Assembly: GCA_002633005.1 (NCBI GenBank)
Contig: NMRA01000003.1
Location: 1,341,816-1,405,815 of the forward strand
Origin: Phoronis australis
Lineage: Eukaryota > Phoronida > Phoronidae
Direction of reading: 5' to 3'
Length of the DNA: 64,000 nucleotides
The position numbers and the translations under genes were made by a program. The notes below the pieces were generated by a model that saw nothing but the letters and a program-made list of their open reading frames with translations, was not told the DNA's origin and did not search any database. Each line of letters begins with the position of its first letter. Position 1 is the stretch's first letter. Below, piece after piece: positions 1-12,747 of the stretch.

Positions 1-3000
1 GCCATTTACACATTTTTGCCAAGTTTGACATGCTTTGAGCATGTAATACAAGTCAAATTCTCACCCTGGTGGACACAATGAGTACTACTGATAACAAATA
101 AGAATTACAGCTCACTTGATGATTCACTATTATCGTAATGAATTACACATCTGGATTATGATACCAAGAAATAGATAGGAGTGTTGAACAACATAAGGAA
201 AATTGCCATTACCAGGAAACAGGAAAAAGTGAGAAAAACGTTTTGCTCAATAAAAATTTATTAAAAACATATGATTAAAACTGTTTAATACCAAGAAAGA
301 TGCGGTTAAAAATATCTTTTATAAGGAGAAACTGGCATAAAAATGTAAAGTATTTTTCAAGAGTTGTGTAATACAACAGCAATAAGAATTTTCTAATTTA
401 CTATTTCTAAACAAAAACAATACACAGAGGGCACAGTCCACTATAATGGCATTTTGTTTAAAAAAATAAAATTATGCTGATGTGCATTCAATACTCACAA
501 ATATGCATCCCTAAAAATGATGAAGTTGTTAACGGGTAACTAAATGACATTTTTCCTAGTTTTGCACTGGAATGGCTGCAAAAGCTATGTGATAATTTCC
601 AAAACCTAATCACAGTCCTCAACTATCTCATGTTCAACTTCAATTGACTAAAAATATCAAAATTTACCAGTCTGATAACTTTTTACACTAAACCAGACAA
701 AAAATAAATTCTTCATGGTAAAAAATTTTTTTAAAAATTGTCTACTGGAAGAATGGTAGAACTGTCGGGACTTTCCGTAATTATGTGGAAGCAAAAAAAG
801 AGAAAAGCCAATTCTCAAACACTTTTCAAATCATCTTGCAGTAGATACAATGAAAATAGGTTCAGCTTAATGGACAGGAGATAAATGAAAACGTGACATA
901 AATAACAGGTAACGTGATCCTGTGATAAGGTGTGTTGTCACAGATAATGGTGTTAAGTTAAACCAAGTTTATTGATAGCGATAATTATAGAGTACTTTGC
1001 AACTAAGGAGTGTAATCAATGACCTGCGCCCAAAACTGGTTTTTAAAGCAAATTAAATCTGTAATCCAAAGAAACAAGAAATTAGGATTATAAGGATGAC
1101 AGGCATGAATGAGGGCTCCTCAGTGAAGGAGTTTTGGTCTTGGGTAACTCTGTGTCATATATGCCATGTTACTACTGTTTAGTATGTGTACACTGTACTC
1201 TTACAAACTGTTTTGATGAGTCACGGAGAAGAATAACAGAAATTGAACGTATTAAACACTATACACACCCTGAAAATGATGGATGGGAAACTGGTGAAAC
1301 AAACAGAAACTACGGACTGCTCACGTTCCCACTTTTCAGCACAACTTATTCAAACTAGTGACCAATCCAGGCCAACACAAATAAATTGGAAAAAGTCCAA
1401 CACACTTTTATAGCTGTTTGATACTTGACTGATCACTGATGATTGCTCTCAAGTACAACTTGGACGTGAGCCAACAAATAGGTGTTGCCTATTTTTTTTT
1501 AAAATATCAAAAAAGACAAAAAAGAGATGTGTTAAAAATACATTTTATTACTTGTTTCAATTCTTAAAAATCGAACACTTGTGTAACAACACATTTGGCA
1601 CAATTTGCCCATGTACTTTTATGCGAACAATAAAAATATTTTTTGTATTCACAATATAAAACATGTTTTCAGCTGCACAGAATATTATCACATTTATGAG
1701 ATTTCAAAATTTTTGGTCTCGGGAAACTAAGATTTCATAATTAATAAAACAAAATGTTTTGATATTACAAAAATGTGAGTTTGCAAAGTAACTATGAAAC
1801 AATTCAACAATTCAAAAACAATATCCTCTTAAATATCAGCTTAGTCATGAATATTATTTTTACCCATTGCGTATCATAAACTGTAAACCATTTTTGTATT
1901 ATATACCTATAAATATATATTGACAAATACACAGTGAAAATGCAGGGCTCAATGTTTAAGGTAATATCAACTCAACCAAATGAAACCTGGGGAAAATGTC
2001 CAGGGCAGCTAATCGAAACTGCATAAGGTTGGAAAGAACAAGGAAAACACTACGAGGGTGCGAAAGACCTGACACCTACAAACGATATTTTGTTGGCAAT
2101 TGTCCAAAATTAAAAAAATGGGATATCAGAAGTGAAAAACCAGCTGCACAACTGAACAAGCCAACTTTCAACCAGATCACCCAAAACTGACCACACAGTT
2201 TTTCTTTCTATTTTTTAGTCTCATGTAAATTTCGCATGTGCTCAGTGACTACCAATTTTCCCTAAGACCAACCTAACTAGCTGGTTGATATTCATGCAAG
2301 ATTCTGAGTTGTTATCGGCAACTAATAGCTGATCCATATGATATGTCAAAATGGTAAAATGACCAAAGGCTTTACCCTGGTTGTCATCCACTAATCAATA
2401 GCTACTCCACCTCCTAGTAGAATGCAAAAGAATGCCTCTGCTGGCCCTTTGATTACGTAATGGATCAGTAGTGATGTGTACACCTAACATGAGTCTGCTG
2501 ACATCAATGTAAGATTCTGACATGTATGGTATCGCACCATTAGGGTCAGTTCTTACTAAGGCAGATGACCAGAACGTATTGTCAGAGTTACTACGTGTCA
2601 TGGACGAACTCTTGCTGTTTTATCAAACAATTCTGACTATTGTCTCTTTATCTTCTTGCCTGCTGAGGAAAAAATCCATCAACTTCGTGTATACTTAAGA
2701 TTTTTACCAGGTTATCAAACAAAATCTGAGGTCATAATGGCATCTCCATGCAAGTCACCAAATTGAGTCATCAGATCGGTTTTACTAAATTCCAATTAAA
2801 ATACATATTTACACCGATGTTATTCACCCATACTGAAATTTAAATACGACGAAGATGTAGACAACTTGAAAATTCTATTACACAAGGAATATTCCGGCAT
2901 TTGAAAGTGATATCGTGAAATATCACTAAACACCAATTATCACCTGTACTTCAAGGCTACACGTTGAGTTTTTAATAAAAATCCTGATACCGTTTTGAGC

Positions 3001-3447
3001 ATTCTTTATATTGACATTGCATTGAAAACAACAGTTTGGAATGCAGCTTAGCTCATTGATTCCCCAGTGTTAGCAGATCTGGCATGTGGATTTCCTTGTC
3101 CCTTGAATATATACTGGTACAATAGTTTAAATGTTTTCTCCAACACCTGACGGCCCTCACACAAGTCTGAAGAAGACCACCACTGATTTTTTGCAGAGAA
3201 ATATGTCAACAAGCCAACAAAAAAGCAGCTTTATACGATACTTTAAACCGTTCAAAATTTGAATGCTAGAAAGGTTTCAGCAGGCCGGTTGCAGCTGTAT
3301 ATGATAATTGCCAGTGAATACGATTGTGGACACCCACAGAGTCACCACAGCCTGTTTTGATGGAATGTTTACACTCAATGGAAGAAACAACACATACCAT
3401 AACGATGTTTTAAACTACGATTATGAAAGTTATGCTCATCCCAATGA
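1..3447. other. No gene seen; AT-rich intergenic or 3' flanking DNA
   Basis: The stretch is AT-rich, with many homopolymer A and T runs. Only short open frames of 64 to 98 codons occur and none has recognisable domains or good splice context. The part nearest 3,447 lies immediately 3' of the transporter gene on the minus strand and probably includes its 3' untranslated region. No repeat, tRNA or transposon end could be supported here. Confidence 0.5.
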
Positions 3448-5136
3448 TCATGCTGCTGTCTCATTGCCATTGAGAGTCTCCATCTCAGTCACAGGTATTT
3501 CTTTCTCCTCTGCAGACACACCACATGAACATTCATGGCAAGCATACACATGTAAGACAACAAATGAAATCATGCAGAGAACTGCCGAGCTAAACATGAC
3601 ATAGACGACACTCAATGGCCCTACGACAACAAAGAGGTGACCAGTGACAGGGGTGCCCACCATGATAGCTCCTCCTATCACTACGGTAACAGAGGAGGAT
3701 AATACACCACCAACTCTCATGTACTTGCTAGCGAAACAGAATCCAGCAGCAGCAACCGAACCAGAGCCTAGACCAAGTATTGCAATGGAGACCCAGACGA
3801 CAGCTTCGCGGGCTCCAATAGAGGTCAGCAAGATCAACACAGCAGAATTCATCACAATAAGATCAATGTAGAGGATTTTCACAGCTGTCAGTAACTCACT
3901 AACCAACACACCAAACAGTCTCCCAAAACCAAACGCTCCCCAGTAAACAGCTATCAAAATGGGTCCCTTGTATCTCTCCCAATTCAAAGCATACACAACG
4001 AAGTAGCCAATCAGCGAGCTTGTAGTGAAATCGAGACAAACGTACATGAAGTAGAAAATACACAACAAAGTAGTCATGATGATTCTAAAGCGCAGTGGTG
4101 GCTGAGGTGTCAATGAAGAACTTGGCGTAGACCGCCTTCTTTTCAAAGGTTCACCACCTGCTTGAAAGAAAGCGATGGCACACAGCACAGCAGGAACTAC
4201 TAAAATGGTGGCAACTGTCACAATTCCAATCTGAACTCTAGATTCAGTGTAAAAAATTTCTTGACTGTACAGGTAGTCATAGGAACTGTTATCATATGGT
4301 AGGCTCTCATAGTCACTGGTTTGGTTGTGTGGCAGGTACGGAAGGGAAGAAGACAAGAATGGTTGCATGATAAATGGTGCCAGAATTTCACCAACGGACA
4401 CCATTAAACGGGACCCCTGTACAAGAGAGTGGACGTGCTTGGTTCCAATCCAGCAGGACAAAATGACCACAGTGCCACCAGTATCAGTGAGCCCTTGACA
4501 AATGGCCACCATTGTTGCCATAGAAATGAATAGAGGAAGGTTTGGCATCCAAGCAACCACGGCCAGTGACACACATGTTCCGGTAGAAGCTATTACAAAG
4601 TAAAAGGTCTGAGTCAGCCTCTCGATCAGTATTCCTCCCAGAATAGAGCCAGCCAGGTAACCAGCACCAACACCAATGGCAACGGAAGTGATTTCATCTG
4701 GAGACACTTGGAACAGCTCTTGCAAGTCCACCAATGAGGGACCAAACACCTGACAAAGTCCCATGCTGAAGTAGCTGGCAAATACTGCCACCGTGAAGAA
4801 CACTTCTGGCCCACGTGTCTGCTTGATATGCACAACATCGCCATCATTGAAGTTCCTGAAATTTGTCTCTAGCACCACTCCGTCGTCGGCTAAACTTAAA
4901 ATACTCGATAAAGACGGTTCTTCCAAGTTCTTGTCAGTGTCACCAATATTTTTGACAAACTCATTACCATTTATGTCATTTCTCTCAAAGCTTAGCTCAT
5001 TTAACCTGTTTACGTCCTTGTCACAAACAAAGTGCTTCGTTTCAGGAAAGGAAGCCAAGTTATCAGAATGTTCATGGGTATCCACTGCCACCTCCTCCCA
5101 TTCTCTAATACTCTCTTTACCTTTAACTTTAGGCAT
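3448..5136 (-). CDS. Major facilitator superfamily transporter, MFSD4/Na-glucose-transporter-1 like
   Basis: This is a complete intronless 562-codon frame for a multi-pass membrane transporter. Residues 1-110 form a hydrophilic acidic N-terminal tail. About twelve hydrophobic segments follow in two halves, roughly 112-260 (with the next helix at 301-325) and 351-532. A long extracellular-type loop at 262-300 carries two N-x-S/T sites (NQT, NSS), and a basic cytoplasmic loop lies at 330-350. The DTGG motif at 218-221, preceded by CQGL, matches the D-T-G-G-N segment of MFSD4A/MFSD4B (NaGLT1) proteins, which are plasma-membrane solute carriers. Here the following Asn is Thr. The start is the first ATG of the frame. 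The substrate cannot be inferred; sodium-linked sugar uptake is only the best-known role in the family. A single-exon gene in an intron-rich region could reflect an old retrocopy, but the frame is undamaged. Confidence 0.85.
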   Translation of the reverse strand: MPKVKGKESIREWEEVAVDTHEHSDNLASFPETKHFVCDKDVNRLNELSFERNDINGNEFVKNIGDTDKNLEEPSLSSILSLADDGVVLETNFRNFNDGDVVHIKQTRGPEVFFTVAVFASYFSMGLCQVFGPSLVDLQELFQVSPDEITSVAIGVGAGYLAGSILGGILIERLTQTFYFVIASTGTCVSLAVVAWMPNLPLFISMATMVAICQGLTDTGGTVVILSCWIGTKHVHSLVQGSRLMVSVGEILAPFIMQPFLSSSLPYLPHNQTSDYESLPYDNSSYDYLYSQEIFYTESRVQIGIVTVATILVVPAVLCAIAFFQAGGEPLKRRRSTPSSSLTPQPPLRFRIIMTTLLCIFYFMYVCLDFTTSSLIGYFVVYALNWERYKGPILIAVYWGAFGFGRLFGVLVSELLTAVKILYIDLIVMNSAVLILLTSIGAREAVVWVSIAILGLGSGSVAAAGFCFASKYMRVGGVLSSSVTVVIGGAIMVGTPVTGHLFVVVGPLSVVYVMFSSAVLCMISFVVLHVYACHECSCGVSAEEKEIPVTEMETLNGNETAA

Positions 5137-7256
5137 AGTCTATTGTATTAACCCACAGCTATTTAACCTACAAAGTTCACAATATAATCACACTTTATCA
5201 ACACAACACTTGTGACATCTAGTTTCAATTGAATGAACGACAGAAACTCACCAAACTTATAAAGCATGAGGAACAGTGCTGCCCCCTAAATTAGTCAATG
5301 GTCTACGTGACAACTATCACGTAAGCCATCTTGTTATTACCCTGAAACTATGCAACAAAAGTGTGTCAGTGCCCTTGTCCAATCTGATTATAATTATGAT
5401 AAATTTTTTGATAAATTCTGGCCTGTATAGACAGGGACATGCCCAAAAGATTAGTGCTCGTTGAGCACCTCTTTGCTATTAATGCCAAGACATTTTTTGA
5501 CCTTTCAAAAAAATACCACAGAAGTAGAATTAATGTTCACAAATTATAAAGCCTGCAGATAGCAGAATGAAAGCTGAACATTTGTTTCAGATTCAGAGCT
5601 AAAACATAAATTTCTGCATTCAACTAGATATTTCTAAGAAAGCTATGAAAATTACACACCCTTGGCATCTTGGATTAGCTGATATAGTCGAGATCTCAAG
5701 AAAAGTATTCACTAAGCGCATTAGGTCAACAATCATGTGTCAGATTTGAATCTATGCCATTGTACAGGTGATATAACAGCAGGAAACAGTACACATAGTA
5801 CCTGGATGATATCACACTTTTACATGTTATTGAAACAAAAATAAAGCAAGAAAATGGCAATGTCTGCCTTACATTACAGTGGACTAAATTATACAGCTAC
5901 ACTGTAAAAGGAAGACATTGGACAAAGAGATGGGAACAGCTGGTCTTCAGGTCATTTTTGTTTTTTCATGCCAACTATCTGAATGTTAGAGAAACCTTGG
6001 AGTAACTGGTACGCTTCAACAGCTAGTATTGGACAGAAAGATAGGCTCATTGTGATACTAATACACCCTGAGTATGAAATATGAAAGAACATTCATTGAC
6101 TGAGAAAAGTTACAGTCATAGACCAGAACACAAAAACAATAATATACCACGAAATGACATGCTTTTCCAATGTACAAGTAACGTTTATACGAAAGCAAAT
6201 ACCAACTACCAGTAGCTTTATTTGAGAAGTAAATAGATCACTTATGAATATCATATACCTTGAAGTATATTTTGCCACAAAAACAACGGGATAAGAATGA
6301 GAGGAGTGTGATTTAGTCAAGTTTTAAATAACACAAGGTTACAAGCAACTACACAACAGTTTTATTTATTATTACTACACATCAAGATAGTCTTTATCAG
6401 TCTCTTCCACTGCTTTTTCTGGCCATTAAAAAGAAAAGAATTTGCGTCAAAAGAGTTATAAAGTTTTAATGGACTTCAGACTCTACCCGTGACAGTGCGA
6501 CATTAATACACTGAAATTAGCAAAAAACAGACAAACCATTTTACTCAGTTTATTAAGTCTTGCTATTGTCAACAGATCAGTTACTCTGGTTAGCGGCACC
6601 TGTGACATCTGGGCCATAGCAGAATCTATCTTTATTACAAATTTATACCTTAGGTGTAAGCATAAAAAATGGTGATATTTTGGCTTATTTCAAAACATCA
6701 CGTCTCAGAAATGATAGAAACAAACCTTTCAGATATTACGATTCATGCTGTTCTGCGAAACGAATAATAAGGTACTATCAAACACTAGTTCTATTTACGA
6801 TTTTAATGAAATATAAAAATTATACAAAACAAAAACTTAACGGTATTATACAGAACTGCGACAACGTTTTAATGATTTCAACATAAATTGTGATGTCAAA
6901 AAATTTGGTAAGATGTTAACATCAGTTTCGGTAAAAATATAGATCAACCTTTCCTTTCTTAACTGAGCCAAGTGACCCAAAAAATGGCAAAGTGGTGTAA
7001 AATCCAGAATAAAATTCTACTCAATTTCTATCTTCTAAAATATGCAGTTGTACAGTATGTGCAGACCTTTTCAGTCACAAACAACTGCCACACATCATTT
7101 CATAATTTTGTAAAAATCAACAGTTCACTGCAAGAGTCCATTAAAAAAACAGTCGGGCAAAGAGACAATTTATGAGTAAGGATAGCAGAGAAAAAATGAG
7201 CAGGCCCAATTATCAAAAATAAACGATTGCTAGGGGTTACTTTTGACACGTCTTAT
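5137..7256. other. Upstream region of the transporter gene; no other gene seen
   Basis: The first few hundred bases should contain the promoter and 5' untranslated region of the minus-strand transporter gene. No clear TATA box could be assigned. The rest is AT-rich with only short unrelated open frames and no splice-bounded coding block that I could recognise. Confidence 0.4.
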
Positions 7257-7258
7257 TA

Positions 7259-7402
7259 TAAATGAGACATGTCACCCTTTTTTGACTTAATTATGAATGA
7301 GACATGTCACCCTTTTTTGACTTAATTATGAATGAGACATGTCACCCTTTTTTGACTTAATTATGAATGAGACATGTCACCCTTTTTGTGACTTAATTAT
7401 GA
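7259..7402. repeat. 35-bp minisatellite, about four copies
   Basis: Four head-to-tail copies of a 35-bp unit containing GACATGTCACCC, a T run and GACTTAATT. The first three are nearly identical and the last carries a small change in the T run (TTTTTGTGACTT). The near identity points to recent expansion or slippage. Confidence 0.92.
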
Positions 7403-7403
7403 A

Positions 7404-8794
7404 TGCGGTAACATGTGGAAACATCTCTGGTGGCCTACCAAAAATGTGTGAAGGTTTTCAAAGTAATATTTCAAGTAAACAATATCAAATTGTCGGATTT
7501 AATAAAACAGTTTTTACTGCCTTACTGACATCACCACGACTGAAAAATCAGTTAATCCAAACAGGTGTAAATGAGACCTGTATTATTACTACCACCTTCT
7601 GTTAAGTGTTTATTCCGTCTCCTCCAAGTGATGCACTATGGGAGATTAAGGCTTCTTTACACATCATTTGATGAAACATGCTTGTGTTTTTTAATCACAT
7701 TTTCCGTGTTGTTAAACCATTGTAAGGACTAATTTAAATCTGGAAAGCTCAATATTCTAAAATTATGGACATCTGTGGAAAAGGGTTTAAAATGGACAGT
7801 GTCAGATTATATAAAAACTGGGCTCAGTGTTGGATATATGTAACATAAGATGGCAATTTTCTAGTCTATGAGCTATATTCAGTAAAAAATAATCAGAATT
7901 TTTCCAAAAAACAGTTGAACCAGTTCATGTCCTATTCACAGACAGGAGATGTTGCGTTTTGCTTTTTGAAGTGTTTTCCTAAACATTGATTTATAATTGT
8001 CTTGCATCAGGTACCTGGTTTACCTGGATGATTTGTAATGTACATCTGATTCACAATGTACATCTGATTCACCTTGTGTAGCAGCACAGTAAGACTGGAT
8101 TTTGAATATGTGGCAACACCCAACCACCAATGAGTAGAAGAAAACACACACAGGGGCTTAATACAAAACAAAACGGGGATCATCTAACACCACTAGGACA
8201 CAACTGAAAGTATCAACAGGATATAGAAAGAATTATTTAACAAAATAATGCTGACATAAATCTGACGTCATACAAAGCCAGACGATTTATGTTCTTTTAT
8301 TGCTTCCTATATGAAGTGCCAAAGGGTTCTTAAGCACCGTTCTGCTAGTTAAAATGTACTTATTCAACATGCACAACTGCTTTTTCAATGCATATGTATA
8401 AACAGTAATCATACTTTAATTTAGTACGCATAATGAATTTGAATTATGTCCAATCAAAAACTACAGGCGTATAGGATCAGAAAGACTCTCCCAGTTCCCA
8501 GAGTCTTGGGATTAGTACAAAGTCCGCTAAATCAGAGCTTGTCAATTCAACAGGCGACCAGACTTATGAATTATGTTAGTGTCAGTGCTCAGACACCAAA
8601 GTTCTTGAATGAATGCATTTATTCAGCAACAGCAAAACTTAATTGAATTTTCATGTACAGATACGTATTTTGAAACTTAGTTGTTCCGCACTAAGTCAAC
8701 AGTACCTGCACTAACATGTTCGCTTTATGGAAATCGGCAACAATCATCCAAATTCAGTATTTTGCACACTAAAATATTAAGTAGCTGTACTGAT
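7404..8794. other. No gene seen
   Basis: AT-rich sequence between two minisatellites. An 88-codon frame begins inside the 35-bp repeat and runs to about 7,605, but it has no family resemblance and a repeat-derived N-terminus, so it is not called as a gene. Confidence 0.45.
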
Positions 8795-8798
8795 TATA

Positions 8799-9042
8799 GG
8801 TACGTGTACCGTAACATTATAGGTACGTGGCATAACATTATAGGTACGTGTACCGTAACATTATAGGTACGTGTACCATAACATTATAGGTACGTGTATC
8901 ATAACATTATAGGTGCGTGTATCGTAACATTATAGGTACGTGTATTGTAACATTATAGGTACGTGTACCGTAACATTATAGGTACATGTACCATAACATT
9001 ATTGGTATGTGTACCGTAACATTATAGGTACGTGTACTTTAA
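8799..9042. repeat. 23-bp minisatellite with palindromic core, about 10 copies
   Basis: About ten to eleven tandem copies of a 23-bp unit AGGTACGTGTACCGTAACATTAT. The variants are mostly transitions (ACC/ATC/ATT, CGTG/TATG). Each unit contains the near-palindrome GGTACGTGTACC, so the array can form many small stem-loops. The units are contiguous without spacers, so it is an ordinary eukaryotic minisatellite rather than a CRISPR-type array. Confidence 0.93.
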
Positions 9043-9045
9043 CAT

Positions 9046-11286
9046 TCTTATTCTTCATTGAAGGACCATTTCTGCACGTTGATTTAAAGCAATTGTGCAC
9101 ATAGAATAAGTACATTTTAACACGTAGATAGGTACTGGTTGAAGAATCCTTTAGCGCTTCAGAATTCTATTGTCTGTTTAAAATAGACAGCACACAACAA
9201 GACCACAACAAATATCTGCAAAGCATGCCTGTTCAATTAACACACTCAGTTAAAAACAATAAACACGGCTTATTACATTGCACGGCTGTTATTTCCCTAA
9301 TCAAGAACACAAAAAGAATTTAGGGGAATAGTTCCTCCAAGTCCAGCGAGGGGTCTAAATGCAAGAGCTAACTTTCGAGGACCTTTCTCTCACACTCTAA
9401 GAAGCTCAGAAACATAGACCGTTACACCTTTCTTCTTAAGTCTGCAAGGAACTACTTTCTTTGTAGAATGGTCAAGTTTACCTGCGTTCAGTGGAGATCC
9501 TGACCTTTCACTGAACGCAAAGCCAAAGGGAAATTAAATGGTTTTAACTTTGAAAAGCTTTAAAGTTTAAATGAAATAGGCAATAAACAAACATTTTTCC
9601 ATCAAAATCGAGATATATCACATTCTCGTGCGAGGTTCCAGAGGTAAAGTTATCGACTGATAGCACAATGACCATTTCTATGATGCAGTTTGCACACAAA
9701 TTATTACCCATATTGCTTGAAATACAATATTTTTGTTGTTACTGACAAGGAAATAGCTGTCGTCAAAGCAATTGGTGAGAGGCTGATGGTTCAAATCTCA
9801 TTGTAGGGTTTATTTCTTATTTCTGCCAAATCGTTATTTCCCACAAGAAATAACTGATTCCGCGGTACTTATCTTTGGTTGTTCTCATGAGGATAGTAGT
9901 TTGAACACTAACTACCTGGTAGTATTTCACACAAATATTTTCCACGGACAATGCTTTGGCATGAAAACGTGTCGGATAATTGATGCATTAGTCAATAGAA
10001 AAGGCTTGTATGCCCGGGAGAGAATTTTACACATATTACACAATCATTCAAAGCGTGTTAAAACTATGTAATTAAGAAGCGTATAATCCATGTAGGAAAA
10101 CTGCCAGGCTAGTGTGTAAAAGGTGTAAACGAGTGGTTTTATCCACGGTAATGCATACAGGAATGTCCAGCGTCAAGGACAGACAAATATTTAAATTTTT
10201 GTTTCACGAGTTTTGAGTTTACGGTATGCTCAAAACCGGATTAATAGATTATTCATATCCTCAGCAGTCATTTCCCACATCAAAGTTTGTTGCAGAATTC
10301 ATAGGAATTATCTCCCTCAGGGCTATCTCGCATCCCGTGATAAGTCCAGACCTGTAAATCCCACTCAGGGTCCAGGGATAAGGGCATCACTACGTAGTGA
10401 TCTAAATTTATCCCACAGAATAAGCTTGAAACCTCTGATACACACCCTGTGATAACCCAGTCATCTTAGGATAACTTTTTGGCGGAAAAATGTGATGGGC
10501 TTGCTGTGATGACGTATTGCAGACGCTCGCATTGTCCGATCCATTGCACAGCATAGAGATAAGGTCAATTAAGTTATATGCTTTTATTTTATTTGTTCTG
10601 TGTGACTTGTAGAGTGCACTCTTCAATACGTAGGAAAAAGAGATGTGTATTCTTTTTTATCAGCGTTTCCCTTATCTAGACATCTCGTGACTTATCACCT
10701 GTACAGTACTTAGCCCCTCCGATCAGCAGATAACTCCTCCACTCCCACCAGAGGTCTACAGTAAACATTCCACTTTGGACAGGGACTAGGGAAATTCAAT
10801 ATTCCACAATAACTAATAAAATAAAAAGAAATTTCAGGAAGTTATACTTTTGCTTTAGCATAATTTCTATGGAATAGCTGTCACAGAACAACACTTTGGA
10901 CAAGACATTATAGCCATGTAGTAAGCACAGGGCATAGAATGACAAAAAAGAGGAAAATTATCAAGGTGATGTTAATTGCTCTACAAATAAATAGGGTTAT
11001 GTGATAAAAATATTTTGTGTGGTGTTTAAATTTTAACTGCAATAAACGTATTTTGCACTAATCAAGTCAAAATGACTAAAAAAGAGATGTCTGATAAGAG
11101 AACTGGAAATCAAATGATAGGAAATTGAAACCAAAAAAGAGGAAATCCTCTTAAAAGAAGAAAATTCCAAGCCCATAAGCCTCCGGAAAGTAACAAAATG
11201 GCTATTTTAACAATTATTTTGTCCTAAATTAAAAAAAGTATGTCATAGGTACAGGCAACAACAACATAGCCATTTAATAATTTATT
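9046..11286. other. No gene seen; contains a 16-bp perfect palindrome
   Basis: No supported coding exon. At about 10,390-10,410 the perfect palindrome ATCACTACGTAGTGAT sits in a stretch whose flanks are weakly self-complementary (CCCGTGATAAG to the left, ACCCTGTGATAACC to the right). This may be an old hairpin element, but the arms are too degraded to set boundaries. Confidence 0.4.
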
Positions 11287-11891
11287 TTTATGCTCGGAAT
11301 ATGTCCCGAAAATAATAGGTGCGTCACAAGCTCCGTTTCCAGAGATACAAAGGAGACCGTGTATAGGCGATATAAGGTCATTTATTATGACTGATAAGGT
11401 ACAGAAATATGAGTGTACAAATAACATAAAGATAAAATAATAATCTCTGAAAAGATGGGCAATAAAAAGCGCCAGAACTCAGGTAAGAGGAACTACCCAA
11501 AGGAGAGGGTGGTAGAGGGTGGGAAAAAATGAAGAGAGATTAGCTCGAACCTAAGTGCTGCTAAAGCGAAGTACTGATGGCAGGAAATATAACTTTCTTG
11601 AGAACAAGGGAGCCCTATGACACGTGACAATTATCAGCCTATGGGAGCCAGGAGCTGACCAAACTTGTGGCAGTAATACAAACGAACCAATAGTGAGGCT
11701 GGAAATGGAATGTCCTAGTGCCTCGAGTGCAGGAGGACTGCATGCGAATCTACACAAGGGGTTATTGGACCAGTCCGAAAGATGGGGGTATAAGAGGGTC
11801 GAGTCCATATTCTCACATAAATATATTTAACGAGTGAAATATCATTTATGCTCGGAATATGTCCCGAAAATAATAGGTGCGTCGCAAGCTC
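11287..11891. repeat. 47-bp direct repeat bracketing a ~510-bp segment
   Basis: Two 47-bp copies at 11,287-11,333 and 11,845-11,891, starting TTTATGCTCGGAATATG and ending CAAGCTC, differ at one base (CGTCACAAG versus CGTCGCAAG). The segment between them is less AT-rich than its surroundings and contains a TATA-like GGGGGTATAAGAGG near 11,786. It could be a small insertion with duplicated target, a remnant with short terminal repeats, or a local tandem duplication that later diverged in the middle. Confidence 0.6.
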
Positions 11892-11975
11892 ATATAAGGG
11901 CACAAAAAATAGTTTTAATTAATAGTTTAAAACATGAAATAGAATGTAGATCCTAAACTTCCCATTCACTGTCTT

Positions 11976-12142
11976 CAGTGGCGGATTTAGGAGGCGGGGG
12001 GGAGGGGGGCAAGGGGGCCATGGCCCCCTAAAATTCTCCCAGATTCCATTTGGCAGTTCGGTGGTGCGAATGTCTGACAGGCAAAATCCTGGCTAATACT
12101 CTGCCCTGCCCCCCGCAACTCAAAATCCTGGATCCGCCCCTG
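11976..12142. mobile_element. MITE with hAT-like ends and 5-bp target duplication (copy 1)
   Basis: A 167-bp non-coding element. The left end reads CAGTGGCGGATTTAGG and the right end, reverse complemented, reads CAGGGGCGGATCCAGG. It is flanked on both sides by the 5-bp direct repeat GTCTT. The body contains a G-rich left part and the block AGATTCCATTTGGCAGTTCG, shared with three other copies in the window. CAG-starting GGCGGAT ends of this type are common in animal hAT-derived MITEs. The 5-bp rather than 8-bp duplication is unusual for classic hAT, so the superfamily label is tentative. Confidence 0.85.
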
Positions 12143-12147
12143 GTCTT

Positions 12148-12747
12148 GGTGCATGCAGTCAAAGGAGAAGATATTTCAGTGACACCATTGAGGTAAGTCA
12201 TGCACTTCTCCCAGTCAGGCATACACTTTCTGCTATATTCTATTTCTAGTCAAGTAATTGAGCTGTCTCTCAACGTGTGTTTGTGTGTTTGGAAAAAAAA
12301 CTTCTTCGCGCAGACAAGTTCAAAGCAAAAAATTGACAAAGCTATTAAAATGCCCGTCAATTCTAAACATTTATGAAGTTATAAAGTAGGAAGTGACACA
12401 GCATCTGGTATTGCTTTCACAAAACCTGTTTTAAGTCTTAAGTTTTAGCTTTGATTGATGACATGTTTTTTTCAGTTTCAGTGTTTTTCTTCTCTGTATG
12501 AATATTAAATTTACAAGTCACATGTGATAAATTATACATAATTTATAAATGACTATTCCAAAGTACCACAAAAAGTACATGAACTTTTGGTAATTTATAA
12601 TTTTTAGCAAACTTTTTTTGCAAATATAATTTACGTATTTTTTACTCACATGATCAACAAATTTATGTTGCAATTTTTCGACTACAAATAGGCCAAAAAA
12701 ACGCTAGTATTTAGTCTACGTGAAAATTTGCACGATACTTTTGTTTT
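12148..12747. other. No gene seen
   Basis: AT-rich sequence between the MITE and the 42-bp satellite. No coding block or recognisable repeat end. Confidence 0.4.

Noticed and set aside
8799-9042. CRISPR-like direct repeats of 23 bp
   Set aside because: Units are contiguous with no unique spacers, and the host is a eukaryote. It is a minisatellite.
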